64,000 nucleotides of DNA from Bacteroidales bacterium UBA3844. Its GTDB lineage: Bacteria > Bacteroidota > Bacteroidia > Bacteroidales > Paludibacteraceae. The position numbers and the translations under genes were made by a program. Below the pieces are notes generated by a model. It saw only the letters and a program-made list of their open reading frames with translations, did not search any database and had not been told where the DNA came from. Every line of letters starts with the position of its first letter. Within the stretch, counting starts at the first letter, position 1. Below, in pieces: positions 17,086-27,255 of the stretch. The stretch lies in NCBI GenBank assembly GCA_002392915.1, contig DGHQ01000024.1, forward strand, positions 201,234 through 265,233, in the 5' to 3' direction.

Positions 17086-17116
17086 CAAAGGTAAGACTTT
17101 TTTCATCACCTCCAAA
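17086..17116 (-). promoter_or_regulatory. Promoter of the tRNA-Lys/tRNA-Ser operon
   Basis: On the minus strand TTTG (17113-17116), a 19-base spacer and TACCTTTG (17086-17093) match the Bacteroidetes promoter exactly. The tRNA-Asp promoter near 61234 has the same -7 box and spacing. Confidence 0.8.
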
Positions 17117-17166
17117 CTTTCTGACCGAAAAAATGCAAAAAAATCTTTATATCACTCATTTTTCGC

Positions 17167-17174
17167 TAAATTTG
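17167..17174 (+). promoter_or_regulatory. -7 box of the tamL gene
   Basis: TAAATTTG followed by C lies 14 bases before the ATG at 17189. The -33 region shows only a weak TTTA. Confidence 0.45.
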
Positions 17175-17188
17175 CATGGTAAATACTC

Positions 17189-19510
17189 ATGAAAAGACTT
17201 TTTTCTCTCATATCGACCATTATCGCCCTGCTCTGCATTGCGTCGTGCTCGACCACTAAATATGTGGCCGACGGTGATTACTTGCTCAACGACATCAATG
17301 TGAAGTGTGACGACCCGGAAATAGATGCGACAGACTTGTACGACTACGTGATACAACAGCCAAACACTCCAGGCACATTCTTCAACAAAACCTCTCTCCG
17401 CTTCTATTCGCTGTCGGGCAGAGATACGTCGAAATGGATAAACAAGCTGATACGCAGATTTGGTGAGCCTCCCGTCATCTATTCAGAGGAAAGTACCCAA
17501 CTCTCTGCCCAAGAGATAAAATCCCAACTCTTCAACATGGGCTATTTTACCGCCGATGTCAGCTACGACGTGACAAAAAAAGGGAAAAAGGCAAGCGTCA
17601 TCTACGACATCAAGGCTGGCGAACCATATAAAATCCGTAATGTGGATGAGTCTATCGACGGCGCACTGATCGACGACATCCTGCATTCTAAAAATTTCAT
17701 TTCCAACGACAAAGTGAAGGAGGGAGCGATATATAATGCTGAAAACATTGACTCACGTGTGGGAGACATCGTATCGTTCGTGCGAAACCAGGGTTATTAC
17801 AATTTCACTAAAGAGAATCTGTATTATTCCGTCGACTCTACGCTTGGCTCCCATGAGGTGGATCTGAAGCTGAATCTGCATGTCGACACTTCACGTGTAG
17901 GGCATCCGCTCACCCGCTACCGTATGGGAAATGTCATGGTGATGGTAGGAAATCAGCGTGGATTCACGGGAGAATACGACACCACATTATACAAACGTCT
18001 CACTATCATATCTCCTAAAGGGCGACGGTTCTTGCGTCCAAGCACCATCTACAACAATACCTTTGTACGACAGGGAAGATTATTCAGTGAAATGCTGCAC
18101 GACCGTACTTTTTCCGCACTTTCCGGATTGTCGGCGGTGCAGACTGCCAATGTGACTTACACTCCTGACACTGTGCCGGAATCACTCATAGCAAACATTT
18201 CTGTCACTCCAGCAAAACCATACTATATCCAATGGGGTATCGACAACACCAACACTGCCGGCGACTTGGGTGTAGAGACCTACGTCACCTATCAGGATAA
18301 AAATATCTTCAAGGGAAGCGAGATATGGAGGATTCGTCTTGGCGGAGCGTACGAGATGGTGCGTGAAGCCATCGAGAAGGGGTTCGATTCCAAAAACTTT
18401 TTTGAATTCAGCATCAATAGTTCACTCGCTTTTCCACGTGTGCTCTCCCCTATCTTCAACGATTCGTATGCGGCTAAAAAAGGAAAGACAGTCTTCTCTA
18501 CTGGTTTCGTCTGGCAAAACCGCCCTGAGTTTAAGAAGCGATACCTGACTTTCGATTGGAAATATATGTGGGCGACACGACGCAACCGTTACAGCCACAC
18601 GCTCGACCTCTACAATATCACTTACACAATCGTGCCTTGGATATTGCCGGATTTCCAAACCCGATATCTTGATGTCTCAACAAATGCTTTGCTGAAACAG
18701 AACTACACTAACCAATTCATCACTCGCTCCAGCTACACGTTCTCCTACTCCAGCTCGTCAGCCACCGCGTCTTCTTTGATGAAAGCAAAAAAAACTTCCA
18801 AATCGAGCACTAATTTCAGTTTCACAATAGACATGTCGGGCACTCTACCGTCGGGACTTGTGCGACTTTTCCATTCTCCTGTGAAAGAGGAAGCGACAGA
18901 CTCGTTCGGGACAGTACGCAAATATTATGAAATTTTTGGTGTGCCATTCAGCCAGTACGCACGCTTCGACATCGACTATAGCCGCACCTTCCGCTTAGGC
19001 ATCCATCCAGAACTGGCAGTACATGTCGGGGCTGGAATAGCATGTCCATACGGCAATTCGAAACAGATTCCATACGAGCGAAGATATTTCGCAGGTGGTC
19101 CGAACTCTGTGCGTGGATGGAGCACACGTGAACTTGGTCCGGGCAGATACGTACGAAAAAGTTCGTCAGACTTCTTCAACCAAACAGGTGATATAAAACT
19201 GCTTGCACAAGCTGAGCTGAGATTCCACACAGAAGGAATATTTGAATATGCCATTTTCGTCGACGCTGGAAACATTTGGACTATACAGGATTATGACAAC
19301 CAACCGGATGGCAAGATAGTGCTGGATGAGTTGGCAAAGGACTTGGCGGCCAGCGTCGGAGTCGGAGTCAGATTAGACTTGTCGTTCATTCTCGTCCGTC
19401 TCGACCTTGGACTGAAAGGATACGACCCTTCAACTAGGGAATGGAATATCAAATCCCCTAAACTCAACCGTGACCTTGCTTTCCACTTCGCTATCGGATA
19501 CCCATTTTAA
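17189..19510 (+). CDS. BamA/TamA family outer-membrane lipoprotein (TamL-like)
   Basis: A 773-residue Omp85-family protein. A lipoprotein signal (lipobox IASC, Cys20) marks it as the lipidated TamA form found in Bacteroidota, TamL. POTRA-like modules occupy about 25-300 (for example SAQEIKSQLFNMGYFTADVSY and KIRNVDESIDGALIDDILHS). The 16-strand barrel follows, with the conserved region YFAGGPNSVRGWSTRELGPG containing the Omp85 VRGW/Y motif, and a terminal strand ending in aromatic phenylalanine (FHFAIGYPF). The role is outer-membrane protein insertion or lipid transport. The usual partner tamB is not next to it. Confidence 0.92.
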   Translation: MKRLFSLISTIIALLCIASCSTTKYVADGDYLLNDINVKCDDPEIDATDLYDYVIQQPNTPGTFFNKTSLRFYSLSGRDTSKWINKLIRRFGEPPVIYSEESTQLSAQEIKSQLFNMGYFTADVSYDVTKKGKKASVIYDIKAGEPYKIRNVDESIDGALIDDILHSKNFISNDKVKEGAIYNAENIDSRVGDIVSFVRNQGYYNFTKENLYYSVDSTLGSHEVDLKLNLHVDTSRVGHPLTRYRMGNVMVMVGNQRGFTGEYDTTLYKRLTIISPKGRRFLRPSTIYNNTFVRQGRLFSEMLHDRTFSALSGLSAVQTANVTYTPDTVPESLIANISVTPAKPYYIQWGIDNTNTAGDLGVETYVTYQDKNIFKGSEIWRIRLGGAYEMVREAIEKGFDSKNFFEFSINSSLAFPRVLSPIFNDSYAAKKGKTVFSTGFVWQNRPEFKKRYLTFDWKYMWATRRNRYSHTLDLYNITYTIVPWILPDFQTRYLDVSTNALLKQNYTNQFITRSSYTFSYSSSSATASSLMKAKKTSKSSTNFSFTIDMSGTLPSGLVRLFHSPVKEEATDSFGTVRKYYEIFGVPFSQYARFDIDYSRTFRLGIHPELAVHVGAGIACPYGNSKQIPYERRYFAGGPNSVRGWSTRELGPGRYVRKSSSDFFNQTGDIKLLAQAELRFHTEGIFEYAIFVDAGNIWTIQDYDNQPDGKIVLDELAKDLAASVGVGVRLDLSFILVRLDLGLKGYDPSTREWNIKSPKLNRDLAFHFAIGYPF

Positions 19511-19562
19511 GAGTGAAGAGTTAAAAGTGAAGAGTTAAGAATTCTATATTAGAATTATAAAA

Positions 19563-19595
19563 AACACAGAGGCACAAAGTTCACAGAGAAAGTCT
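19563..19595 (+). repeat. Dispersed CACAAAGTTCACAG repeat, copy 1
   Basis: ACACAGAGGCACAAAGTTCA, then CAGAGAAAGTCT, matches the reverse complement of 34851-34883 with few differences. Just upstream AGTGAAGAGTTAA occurs twice in tandem. Confidence 0.55.
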
Positions 19596-19706
19596 GCGTC
19601 TTTTATGAGAAAAAAGACATGAAAATTCAATCAGAGATTGAGGACACCTTCTTTTTATGGTTCGTCGGACTCACGTCAAATCAAATTTAATCAGCTTCTT
19701 AAAATG

Positions 19707-19768
19707 CTAAATGTAAATTTTTATTCTAAATTTGCATTTAGACTCTAAATTTAGATCTAAACATTTAG
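19707..19768. promoter_or_regulatory. Cluster of CTAAA palindromes over the promoter of the second hybrid regulator
   Basis: CTAAAT at 19707 is followed by three palindromic boxes: CTAAAT-TTGC-ATTTAG (19726-19741), CTAAATTTAG (19745-19754) and CTAAA-CA-TTTAG (19757-19768). The first box contains the -7 element TAAATTTG (19727-19734). The last box ends 12 bases before the ATG. The layout suggests binding sites for a dimeric regulator, possibly autoregulation. Confidence 0.6.
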
Positions 19769-19780
19769 TGCCTAATACAT

Positions 19781-22700
19781 ATGCATAGATTCTGCTATTC
19801 CATACTAGCACTTTTTATTTGCTTGCTCAACGTTGTGGGAGCACACGGAGAAATCCAGTGCTACTTTTTCCACTATACGACGGAAGATGGGCTAGCAAGC
19901 AACAATGTGCACGACATTGTGGAAGATCAGCATGGATTTATATGGCTTGCCACACACTATGGCATCAGCCGTTTCGACGGATGCAGCTTCAGAAACTACG
20001 AGGAATCTCGTTTCCCAGAGATGAAACGTAACGATACATACCACGCATTCAAATTGCCCAATGGAGACATCACTTTCGGAGGCTCAAATTTCACAATCTA
20101 CTCCTACGACAAAAATTCTCACACATTCCACGACATATCCGAATTTGCAGGTGATGATGCCTACAACTTCGATCTGACAGGTTGCTCAATCCAACCTGAT
20201 GGCGAATGTCTGCTTTCTTCCACTGGCAAAGGAGTGTTTTCTTACGATCTAAAATCCAACACATTCCATACAATATGCGAAAATATCATAGACAAAAAAG
20301 TGCTGGATGTCTCAAAAGACTTCAAAGGCAGATACTGGATTGGTTGTTACAGCGGAGTATATATTGTCGATAAGGAAGGCAATACGCTGTTCGACTATCG
20401 GTCTAAGATCGGTGAGCTGATCAACAATATACTTCAAGTCGATCCTCAACATATCCTATTATGCTCAAATGTAGGATCTCTATGGATGGGGAAGCTGAAC
20501 AATGAAGGCGAAATTCTCAGTGTCGAGAAAGTCCCCACTCCATTCCACTCGATTTCGGCAATCGGCAAAGCTTCCGACAACGTCATCCTGCTCGGCACCT
20601 CTGGCGACGGTGTGTGGCAGGCACAATTTTCTGATGGCACGCTTTCGTTTGACAAAATCAATCCTATAAATAAAGCCGACGCTACTCTTTCCAAAGTAAG
20701 CTCCATCTACGTCGACAGCAAAGACAGAGCTTGGATATCCACAAACGACAATGGCATCTGGTGTATGGACAAGATGTCTGAAACTAAAAGTTTTTCCTCC
20801 ATAAAATTGGGAATTCCTAAATCTGTAGGCACCTGTTTCTTTCCATGTGGCAAAGGCAATCTCCTTTTAGGAACCGACGGTGCCGGCCTGATACTGCTGG
20901 ATGCGAACAACAACGTATTGAAACGATGGACCGTAAATGACGGACTTCCTTCCAATAATGTGCTGGACATAGAGAAATACCAAAACGGATTTATTTTGTC
21001 ATTCTGGGGTGGAAATCCCGTATGCCTGACTCTTGAAGATGGCAAATTGACTCCAATAGTGACTAACAAACTTGCTACTCCGTCAAACACAGTCAAAGAC
21101 ATTTTAAAAATGAAAGACGGTGCGTATCTTCTGTCGACGGGAGGCTACGGAGTGTACATGCTGAGAGGCAGCAATCTTTCCAATGTCACGCTTGATCCTA
21201 AACTGCTCAACGACTCTCAAGACCTGTGGATGGAACAAGCCATTCAATTGTCGGACGGCTCGATACGTATATTGTCGTCACGCACCATATGGAGCAACAA
21301 TGACGGATCATTCAAACCTATATATCCCGATATTGCCCAAACAAAATCTAAGAATCCTTTACTTTTTCTTCAATGTTGCGAAGATAACAACAATGGATAT
21401 TTTGTTGTGGCAAACAAAGGCATATTTTGGTTTGCCACAGACGACTCATCATACGAACCCCTTGATTTCTTGCCATCAGGGGAGTATTTCGCCATTTTAA
21501 AAACTGATGATGGCAAATTATGGGTGTCTAGTTCCAACGGAATACTATCAATCGACTATACAAACAAAAAATACGAAACCGTCTTCTCCTCCGAAGGTTT
21601 GTCTGGCGACTATTTCGTAAGAAAAGCTTCATGTGTGTCTGCAAACGGCACTCTCATATTTGGATGCAAACATGGTTTTGTATGCGTCAATCCTCGATTC
21701 ATCTCTAAAGACGCTACCGAACACCTATCGTTCTCCGAGCTATACATCAACGGAGAAAAGGCATCATTTCCAAAAGATTCAGCAGCAATTGTGTTAGACT
21801 ACGGACAAACGCACTTGCTCATGAAGCTTGACATGGTGAACTATGCCGAGCCAAACACATACAATCTAAAATACCGTGTGATGCCGGCAGACACTATTTG
21901 GAATAAGGTGGCACCGTCGAGAGAAATCACCATAGATGTATTGCCAGACGGAGATTTCAATCTTGAAGTAGGAGTTTTCTCACCAAACGGAAAATTGTTC
22001 AGAACCATCTCTATGCCATTGTCTGTTCTGCCACCATGGTGGAAATCCACACAATTCTACCTGTTCAGCGTCATGCTGTTCATAGCACTCGGCTTTTTCA
22101 TTTCCAACAGACGCGTGGCAGCGTTGAAAAGAAGAAAAGAAGAGCTACAAAAAGCAGTCGACGAGAAGACCATTGACCTTAGAAATGCCAACGAGACTTT
22201 GGTCATTCAAAAGAACGCCATCGAAGAAAAGAACGAGTCTCTGCTCAACACAATCAAACTCAAAGACCAACTGGTTTCAGTCGTGGCACACGACCTGAAG
22301 AATCCAATGTTTGCCATCGTCACAACCCTACGCAGGGTAATGTCGAGCGATCCAAGCAAAGTAGACTCACGTCATCTTATATCTGAAGCCACACAGGAAG
22401 CCGAAAAAATCCAGGCTGAAATGGAGAAACTCCTCCAGTGGGCATCCAATTCGGAACTTAAAATGAAATGTGAGATCAAGAATGTGGACCTTGCCAAACT
22501 GGTGGATGATATAGTTGCCTTCCTGCGACCACTTTGCAATGAGAAAGAAATCATTCTGGAATCTTCGGTAGACAATCTCGAGCATCACGTCATGGCCGAC
22601 GAGAAAATGCTTGCAGTAGTTGTCAGAAACCTTATCTCTAACGCCATCAAATACACAGGCAGAGGAAAGAAGATAAAAGTCGGGGCAATAGAGACTCCAG

Positions 22701-23761
22701 ACAAAATCGCATTCACAGTTGCGGATGAAGGAATCGGAATGACTCCAGAGTTTTTGGAAAAAATCAGAAACAGAGAAAATATTGTGTCCCGTCAAGGCAC
22801 AGAAAATGAAAAAGGCTACGGAATGGGATTGAAAATTGTTTCCGATTTTGTCAGCAAGATGGGAGCGACAATCGATTTTGCCAGTGAGTCTGGAATTGGC
22901 ACTCAGATAACAGTCTCAATGAATACAGGTACGGAACTTGAGATGCCGACAGAACAGATAAAAGAAGAAGAGACAACAACACAAGAAGACGTTCTAAAAA
23001 GCATAGACAAATCATTCTTTGAAGACAAGACGGTGCTTGTGGTGGACGACGACCCTCTTCTCCTAGACAACATAAAAGCCATGTTGAACGGTTTTGTCGC
23101 AGTGCAGACGGCAGAAAACGGAGCAGAAGGAATGGAACTTGCGGAAAAGATAATCCCGGATTTGATCATCAGCGACATCGACATGCCAGTAATGAACGGA
23201 CTCGAAATGTGCAAAAACCTTTCCCTTAACCCAACCACATCAAATATCCCAGTCCTGTTCCTGTCTGCAAAACAAGAATTGTCGACTAGGATTGCCGGAC
23301 TGTCCGCTGGAGCGATAGACTATATAGTCAAGCCATTTAATGAAGGAGAGCTGTTGTTGAAGACATTCAACTTCCTCCGTATGCAACAACTCCGCCAGAT
23401 TAAGATTCTAGCAGGAACACTCAACGATGAGAATAACAATGTTGCCGACGAAGAGATCAATCCTTTGATACAGCAACTTCTTGACTGCATAAAAAAGAAT
23501 TACGTAAATCCAGACTATTCATTCAACGACATAGCAAAAGACTTAGGATTCAGCAAATCAACTTTGACTCGAAGACTCAAGTCGATCATAGACAAATCGC
23601 CTGTAGAAATTCTATCAGACTACCGTCTACACAAAGCTAAAACTCTGCTTTCTGAGGGAAAAATGTCTGTGAGCGAGATCGCTTATGCTGTCGGATTCAA
23701 TGACCCTTCCTACTTCAGCAGAAAATACAAAGACTATTTTGGCACAAGTCCATCGAAATAA
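19781..23761 (+). CDS. Complete hybrid two-component system sensor kinase/AraC response regulator
   Basis: A 1326-residue one-protein signalling system. Signal peptide (1-23), a Reg_prop double propeller sensor and Y_Y_Y domain to about 745, membrane segment (about 755-775), and HisKA with AHDLKNP (His837) follow in order. Then HATPase_c has an N-box RNLISNAIKY (Asn950, Asn954), DEGIGM and GYGMGL, a receiver has Asp1132 (ISDIDMP) and Lys1184, and an AraC HTH runs from about 1235 to the end. Family members sense oligosaccharides in the periplasm and activate polysaccharide-use genes. The downstream PL11 and CE12 genes suggest a rhamnogalacturonan-I signal; this is inferred from neighbourhood. 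Confidence 0.93.
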   Translation: MHRFCYSILALFICLLNVVGAHGEIQCYFFHYTTEDGLASNNVHDIVEDQHGFIWLATHYGISRFDGCSFRNYEESRFPEMKRNDTYHAFKLPNGDITFGGSNFTIYSYDKNSHTFHDISEFAGDDAYNFDLTGCSIQPDGECLLSSTGKGVFSYDLKSNTFHTICENIIDKKVLDVSKDFKGRYWIGCYSGVYIVDKEGNTLFDYRSKIGELINNILQVDPQHILLCSNVGSLWMGKLNNEGEILSVEKVPTPFHSISAIGKASDNVILLGTSGDGVWQAQFSDGTLSFDKINPINKADATLSKVSSIYVDSKDRAWISTNDNGIWCMDKMSETKSFSSIKLGIPKSVGTCFFPCGKGNLLLGTDGAGLILLDANNNVLKRWTVNDGLPSNNVLDIEKYQNGFILSFWGGNPVCLTLEDGKLTPIVTNKLATPSNTVKDILKMKDGAYLLSTGGYGVYMLRGSNLSNVTLDPKLLNDSQDLWMEQAIQLSDGSIRILSSRTIWSNNDGSFKPIYPDIAQTKSKNPLLFLQCCEDNNNGYFVVANKGIFWFATDDSSYEPLDFLPSGEYFAILKTDDGKLWVSSSNGILSIDYTNKKYETVFSSEGLSGDYFVRKASCVSANGTLIFGCKHGFVCVNPRFISKDATEHLSFSELYINGEKASFPKDSAAIVLDYGQTHLLMKLDMVNYAEPNTYNLKYRVMPADTIWNKVAPSREITIDVLPDGDFNLEVGVFSPNGKLFRTISMPLSVLPPWWKSTQFYLFSVMLFIALGFFISNRRVAALKRRKEELQKAVDEKTIDLRNANETLVIQKNAIEEKNESLLNTIKLKDQLVSVVAHDLKNPMFAIVTTLRRVMSSDPSKVDSRHLISEATQEAEKIQAEMEKLLQWASNSELKMKCEIKNVDLAKLVDDIVAFLRPLCNEKEIILESSVDNLEHHVMADEKMLAVVVRNLISNAIKYTGRGKKIKVGAIETPDKIAFTVADEGIGMTPEFLEKIRNRENIVSRQGTENEKGYGMGLKIVSDFVSKMGATIDFASESGIGTQITVSMNTGTELEMPTEQIKEEETTTQEDVLKSIDKSFFEDKTVLVVDDDPLLLDNIKAMLNGFVAVQTAENGAEGMELAEKIIPDLIISDIDMPVMNGLEMCKNLSLNPTTSNIPVLFLSAKQELSTRIAGLSAGAIDYIVKPFNEGELLLKTFNFLRMQQLRQIKILAGTLNDENNNVADEEINPLIQQLLDCIKKNYVNPDYSFNDIAKDLGFSKSTLTRRLKSIIDKSPVEILSDYRLHKAKTLLSEGKMSVSEIAYAVGFNDPSYFSRKYKDYFGTSPSK

Positions 23762-23894
23762 AGCCTCACAGACACTTAATAGACAACTATTAATCAATAA
23801 AACCTACGCTGAAAACGAAAAATCGATGACCTTCAATGAGCAAAAATCACGATAAAAAAGCCTAATTTTCATTTTTTTGACAAAATAAATTCAT

Positions 23895-23925
23895 CCAAAA
23901 AATCCCTTTTCATCGGATTTTTTGG
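23895..23925. repeat. Perfect 11-base inverted repeat
   Basis: CCAAAAAATCC (23895-23905) and GGATTTTTTGG (23915-23925) surround a 9-base loop, 134 bases after the hybrid regulator's stop and 178 before the PL11 start. It could be a terminator or an operator. The remaining 23762-24102 gap has a weak -7-like TATCTTCG (24000-24007) and the short inverted motif GGAGCGATTCTCC at 23943, but no gene. Confidence 0.6.
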
Positions 23926-24102
23926 CAACTACGATATTCCGTGGAGCGATTCTCCTATTCTTTGGAGTGTTTTTAAAAATGCCTCATGCATCTATGTTCT
24001 ATCTTCGCAACAGAAACAAAACACAAAAACAAACAAAAGGATTCTACAAATGACAAATAACAACTAGACATAGACAATCTAACAACTTTAACATCGATTA
24101 TC

Positions 24103-27100
24103 ATGAAACATTTATTTACAAACTTACTACTTCTTGTACTGATCCTAGCCGGACAGACAGAAGCGTGGTCTGCGACTAAGCAGATGGAGTATCTTGATCG
24201 TGGAGTTGTTGCCGTTAAGGTAAACAATGGTGTTTTCGTCAGCTGGAGATTTCTAGGAACTGACGACAAATCCACAGGGTTTAACATTTATCGTGATGGT
24301 GCAAAGGTGAACGATGCCCCCATCACTTCTAAAACCAATTATGTAGATACTAAAGGTACTGCAAACTCAAAGTATGTAATTAAAGCTGTTGTTGGAGGAA
24401 AAGAGATTGATGCTTCTAAGGCAATCACTCCATGGGGCCAGCAATACAAGACACTTACTCTAAAGCGTCCAGGCACAAACTACGCTGCCAACGACATGAG
24501 CGTTGGAGACGTTGACGGAGACGGACAGTATGAGCTTTTCGTGAAATGGTATCCCAACAATGCGAAAGACAACTCACAGAGTGGAAAGACAGACAACACT
24601 TTGATTGACTGCTACAAACTGGACGGAACATTCCTTTGGAGAATCGACCTTGGAATAAACATCCGTTCTGGTGCTCACTACACTCAATTCCAAGTGTACG
24701 ACTACGACGGTGACGGAAAATGTGAGATGGTCTGCAAGACAGCTCCAGGCACAAAAGATGGTAAAGGCAAAAACGTGATTATGGGCAACGACAACCCTAA
24801 AGCTGACTACCGCAATGGTAATGGATATGTGTTGACAGGTCCTGAGTATCTGACAATCTTCGAAGGTGCTACTGGTGCTGAGATCCACACCGTGGAGTAC
24901 ACTCCAGGCAGAGGCAATGTATCGGCATGGGGCGACAGCTATGGCAACCGTGTTGACCGTTTCAACGCATGTACAGCTTATTTGGATGGCGTTCATCCAA
25001 GTGTAGTGATGTGTCGTGGATACTATACACGTACAACTCTTGCAGCTTACGATTTCAAAAACAAAAAACTTGTGCAGCGCTGGTACCACAACTCAGACAA
25101 GAAGGGTCAAGGAGCATACGGTGACGGAAACCACAACGTCTCTGTTGCTGATGTTGACGGTGACGGAAAAGACGAAATCATCCTTGGTTCAGCCATTATC
25201 GATGATGATGGAAAGACTTATTCAAGAACAGGATTCGGACATGGCGACGCTATGCACGTGTCTGATATGGACCCAGACCGTCCAGGACTTGAGGGATGGT
25301 TTGTACACGAGGATAAGGGATCTGCCTACGGATATGAAATGAGAGACCTAAAGACCAACAAGGTGATCCACGGAAAGAAAACAGGAACCGATAACGGTCG
25401 TGGTATGGCAGCTGATATTGATGCTAAACACAAAGGTTTTGAAATGTGGAGTTCTGCTCCTGGCGTGTTTGATTGCAAAGGAAAACAAATCTCAAGCACA
25501 AAGCCAAGCGTCAACTTCCGTATCTACTGGGATGGTGATTTGCAGGACGAGTTGCTAGACGGAACTAAATGTGACAAGTGGAATGGGAATGGTGTCAACC
25601 GCCTCATCACTTTCAAGGGTAATGCTTGCAACGGAACAAAAAACACTCCTTGTCTTTCAGCAGACTTGTTTGGAGACTGGCGTGAGGAAGTGATATTCCA
25701 TGATGGCGACAAGATTTACATCTACACTACAACAATCGAGTCGAAATACAGATTGTTCACACTAATGCACGATCCTGTTTATCGTTGTGGCATCGCATGG
25801 CAGAACAGCTCGTACAACCAGCCACCTCACCTTGGCTTCTATATTGGCGACGGTGTTGACAAAATCGCTCAGCCGGACATCTACACTCCAGGTCACGAGG
25901 TCAATCCTCCAGCACAAGAAGATGCGACTCTATCTTTCGAAGGATCTTTGAATCAGGAGCTTCTACCAAACGAGCAAGTAAACTTGTCTTTCACATTCGG
26001 TGGAACAGCAACAGGCGTAGATGTGACTGGTCTTCCTGAAGGACTTTCTGCAAAGACTAACGGAAACAATGTTGTGATCTCTGGAACAACTAAAGAAAAC
26101 GCGACATTCACAGTCAAGACAAAAGGAGGCAAAAACGAAGTATCATACAAAGTGAACGTAAAGCAGATTGACGGTTCACTAAAACGCATCGCATACATAA
26201 CAGACACTACTAACACTGAATTTAAAAACGATAAGATCTATCAGATGCTTGGCAAAACAGATAGTCTATACGTCAGAATAATCGACGCAAACAATGCCAA
26301 AGCTGATCTGACAGCATTTGATATGGTTCTTATCAGTGAAGTGACAGCTTCCACAGCACCTATCATTGCGAACATTGAAGGTATAGCAAAACCAGTGCTT
26401 AACATGAAGGTTCACTCATACAAGACTGCAGACGGAGCATGGAGCTGGGCAGAAAACGGTTACGGCGACAACACTACAGCTACAAATTTGGTTGTGGAGT
26501 CGGCAGCTCAGTCTCACCCAATGTTCAAAGACATCGACTTCTCTAAGGGCAATGAAATACAGATGGTGTCTGAAGTCAACACAAAAGCGTTGACATACAT
26601 GAACCCAGAATCATTCACAGATGCAGCCGGCAACATTAAGTCGATCGCATCAGTCAAGGGAGAAGAGCAGGTATGTATCTTGGAGATCCCTGTCGGAGCT
26701 TCAATAGCAGGAACTAAAATCACTGAGAAATTCATCCAGATCGGATTGAACAGCAGTTCTTACGCAAATCTTACAAACGACGCTCTATCAATCGTTCGCA
26801 ACGCATGCTACTACTTGATGGGAATGAACTCAGGATTATCTAACACAGACTCCTTCAAGTCGACAGCTACAGGAATGAGCATCTACGTCTCGTCTGGCAT
26901 TTTGAATATCTCATTCAACAACGATGGATATGATAAGGCAAACATATCTATAATCGGTATCACTGGAAAGATCATCAGCCAAGAGACAATCGAAACAATA
27001 CCTGGCCGCAACAACTATCAGACAAATTTGTCTGGCATGGCATCAGGAGTGTATATGATAAGTGTCGAGGGCAATGGTATACACCACGTGGCAAAAATTA

Positions 27101-27114
27101 TTGTAAAGCAGTAA
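24103..27114 (+). CDS. Rhamnogalacturonan lyase (PL11) with shared unknown domain and T9SS sorting domain
   Basis: A 1003-residue secreted enzyme that cleaves the rhamnose-galacturonate backbone of pectin by beta-elimination. A signal peptide (1-24) leads the PL11 propeller (about 25-600), rich in calcium-binding DGDG loops (GDVDGDGQYELF, YDYDGDGKCEM, ADVDGDGKDEI). An Ig-like segment (about 605-690) follows. Residues about 695-910 form a domain very similar to one in the next gene (RIAYITDTTN; FDMVLISEV; TKITEKFIQIGLNSSSYANL). A T9SS-type tail ends at VAKIIVKQ. It probably acts outside the cell. Confidence 0.92.
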   Translation: MKHLFTNLLLLVLILAGQTEAWSATKQMEYLDRGVVAVKVNNGVFVSWRFLGTDDKSTGFNIYRDGAKVNDAPITSKTNYVDTKGTANSKYVIKAVVGGKEIDASKAITPWGQQYKTLTLKRPGTNYAANDMSVGDVDGDGQYELFVKWYPNNAKDNSQSGKTDNTLIDCYKLDGTFLWRIDLGINIRSGAHYTQFQVYDYDGDGKCEMVCKTAPGTKDGKGKNVIMGNDNPKADYRNGNGYVLTGPEYLTIFEGATGAEIHTVEYTPGRGNVSAWGDSYGNRVDRFNACTAYLDGVHPSVVMCRGYYTRTTLAAYDFKNKKLVQRWYHNSDKKGQGAYGDGNHNVSVADVDGDGKDEIILGSAIIDDDGKTYSRTGFGHGDAMHVSDMDPDRPGLEGWFVHEDKGSAYGYEMRDLKTNKVIHGKKTGTDNGRGMAADIDAKHKGFEMWSSAPGVFDCKGKQISSTKPSVNFRIYWDGDLQDELLDGTKCDKWNGNGVNRLITFKGNACNGTKNTPCLSADLFGDWREEVIFHDGDKIYIYTTTIESKYRLFTLMHDPVYRCGIAWQNSSYNQPPHLGFYIGDGVDKIAQPDIYTPGHEVNPPAQEDATLSFEGSLNQELLPNEQVNLSFTFGGTATGVDVTGLPEGLSAKTNGNNVVISGTTKENATFTVKTKGGKNEVSYKVNVKQIDGSLKRIAYITDTTNTEFKNDKIYQMLGKTDSLYVRIIDANNAKADLTAFDMVLISEVTASTAPIIANIEGIAKPVLNMKVHSYKTADGAWSWAENGYGDNTTATNLVVESAAQSHPMFKDIDFSKGNEIQMVSEVNTKALTYMNPESFTDAAGNIKSIASVKGEEQVCILEIPVGASIAGTKITEKFIQIGLNSSSYANLTNDALSIVRNACYYLMGMNSGLSNTDSFKSTATGMSIYVSSGILNISFNNDGYDKANISIIGITGKIISQETIETIPGRNNYQTNLSGMASGVYMISVEGNGIHHVAKIIVKQ

Positions 27115-27138
27115 TACCATAAAAAATCTTTTTATAAC

Positions 27139-27191
27139 AAGCACCATTCCTAAAATTTTATACCCATAGCCACTTGAGGAATGGTGCTTTT
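27139..27191 (+). terminator. Terminator of the PL11 gene
   Basis: AAGCACCATTCCT (27139-27151) pairs perfectly with AGGAATGGTGCTT (27177-27189) and continues into T. Its 25-base loop is long. An in-frame ATG for the next gene at 27181 lies inside this hairpin, which argues against that start. Confidence 0.75.
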
Positions 27192-27255
27192 CAAAATAAA
27201 GGAAGGATTTCCCCCTCCTTTAGCTCTCTTTATGTCTAACTTAATGAGTACCATC

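Noticed and set aside
27181..27255. Upstream start for the double-SGNH esterase
   Set aside because: That ATG is inside the PL11 terminator hairpin and would put 25 residues before the signal peptide.
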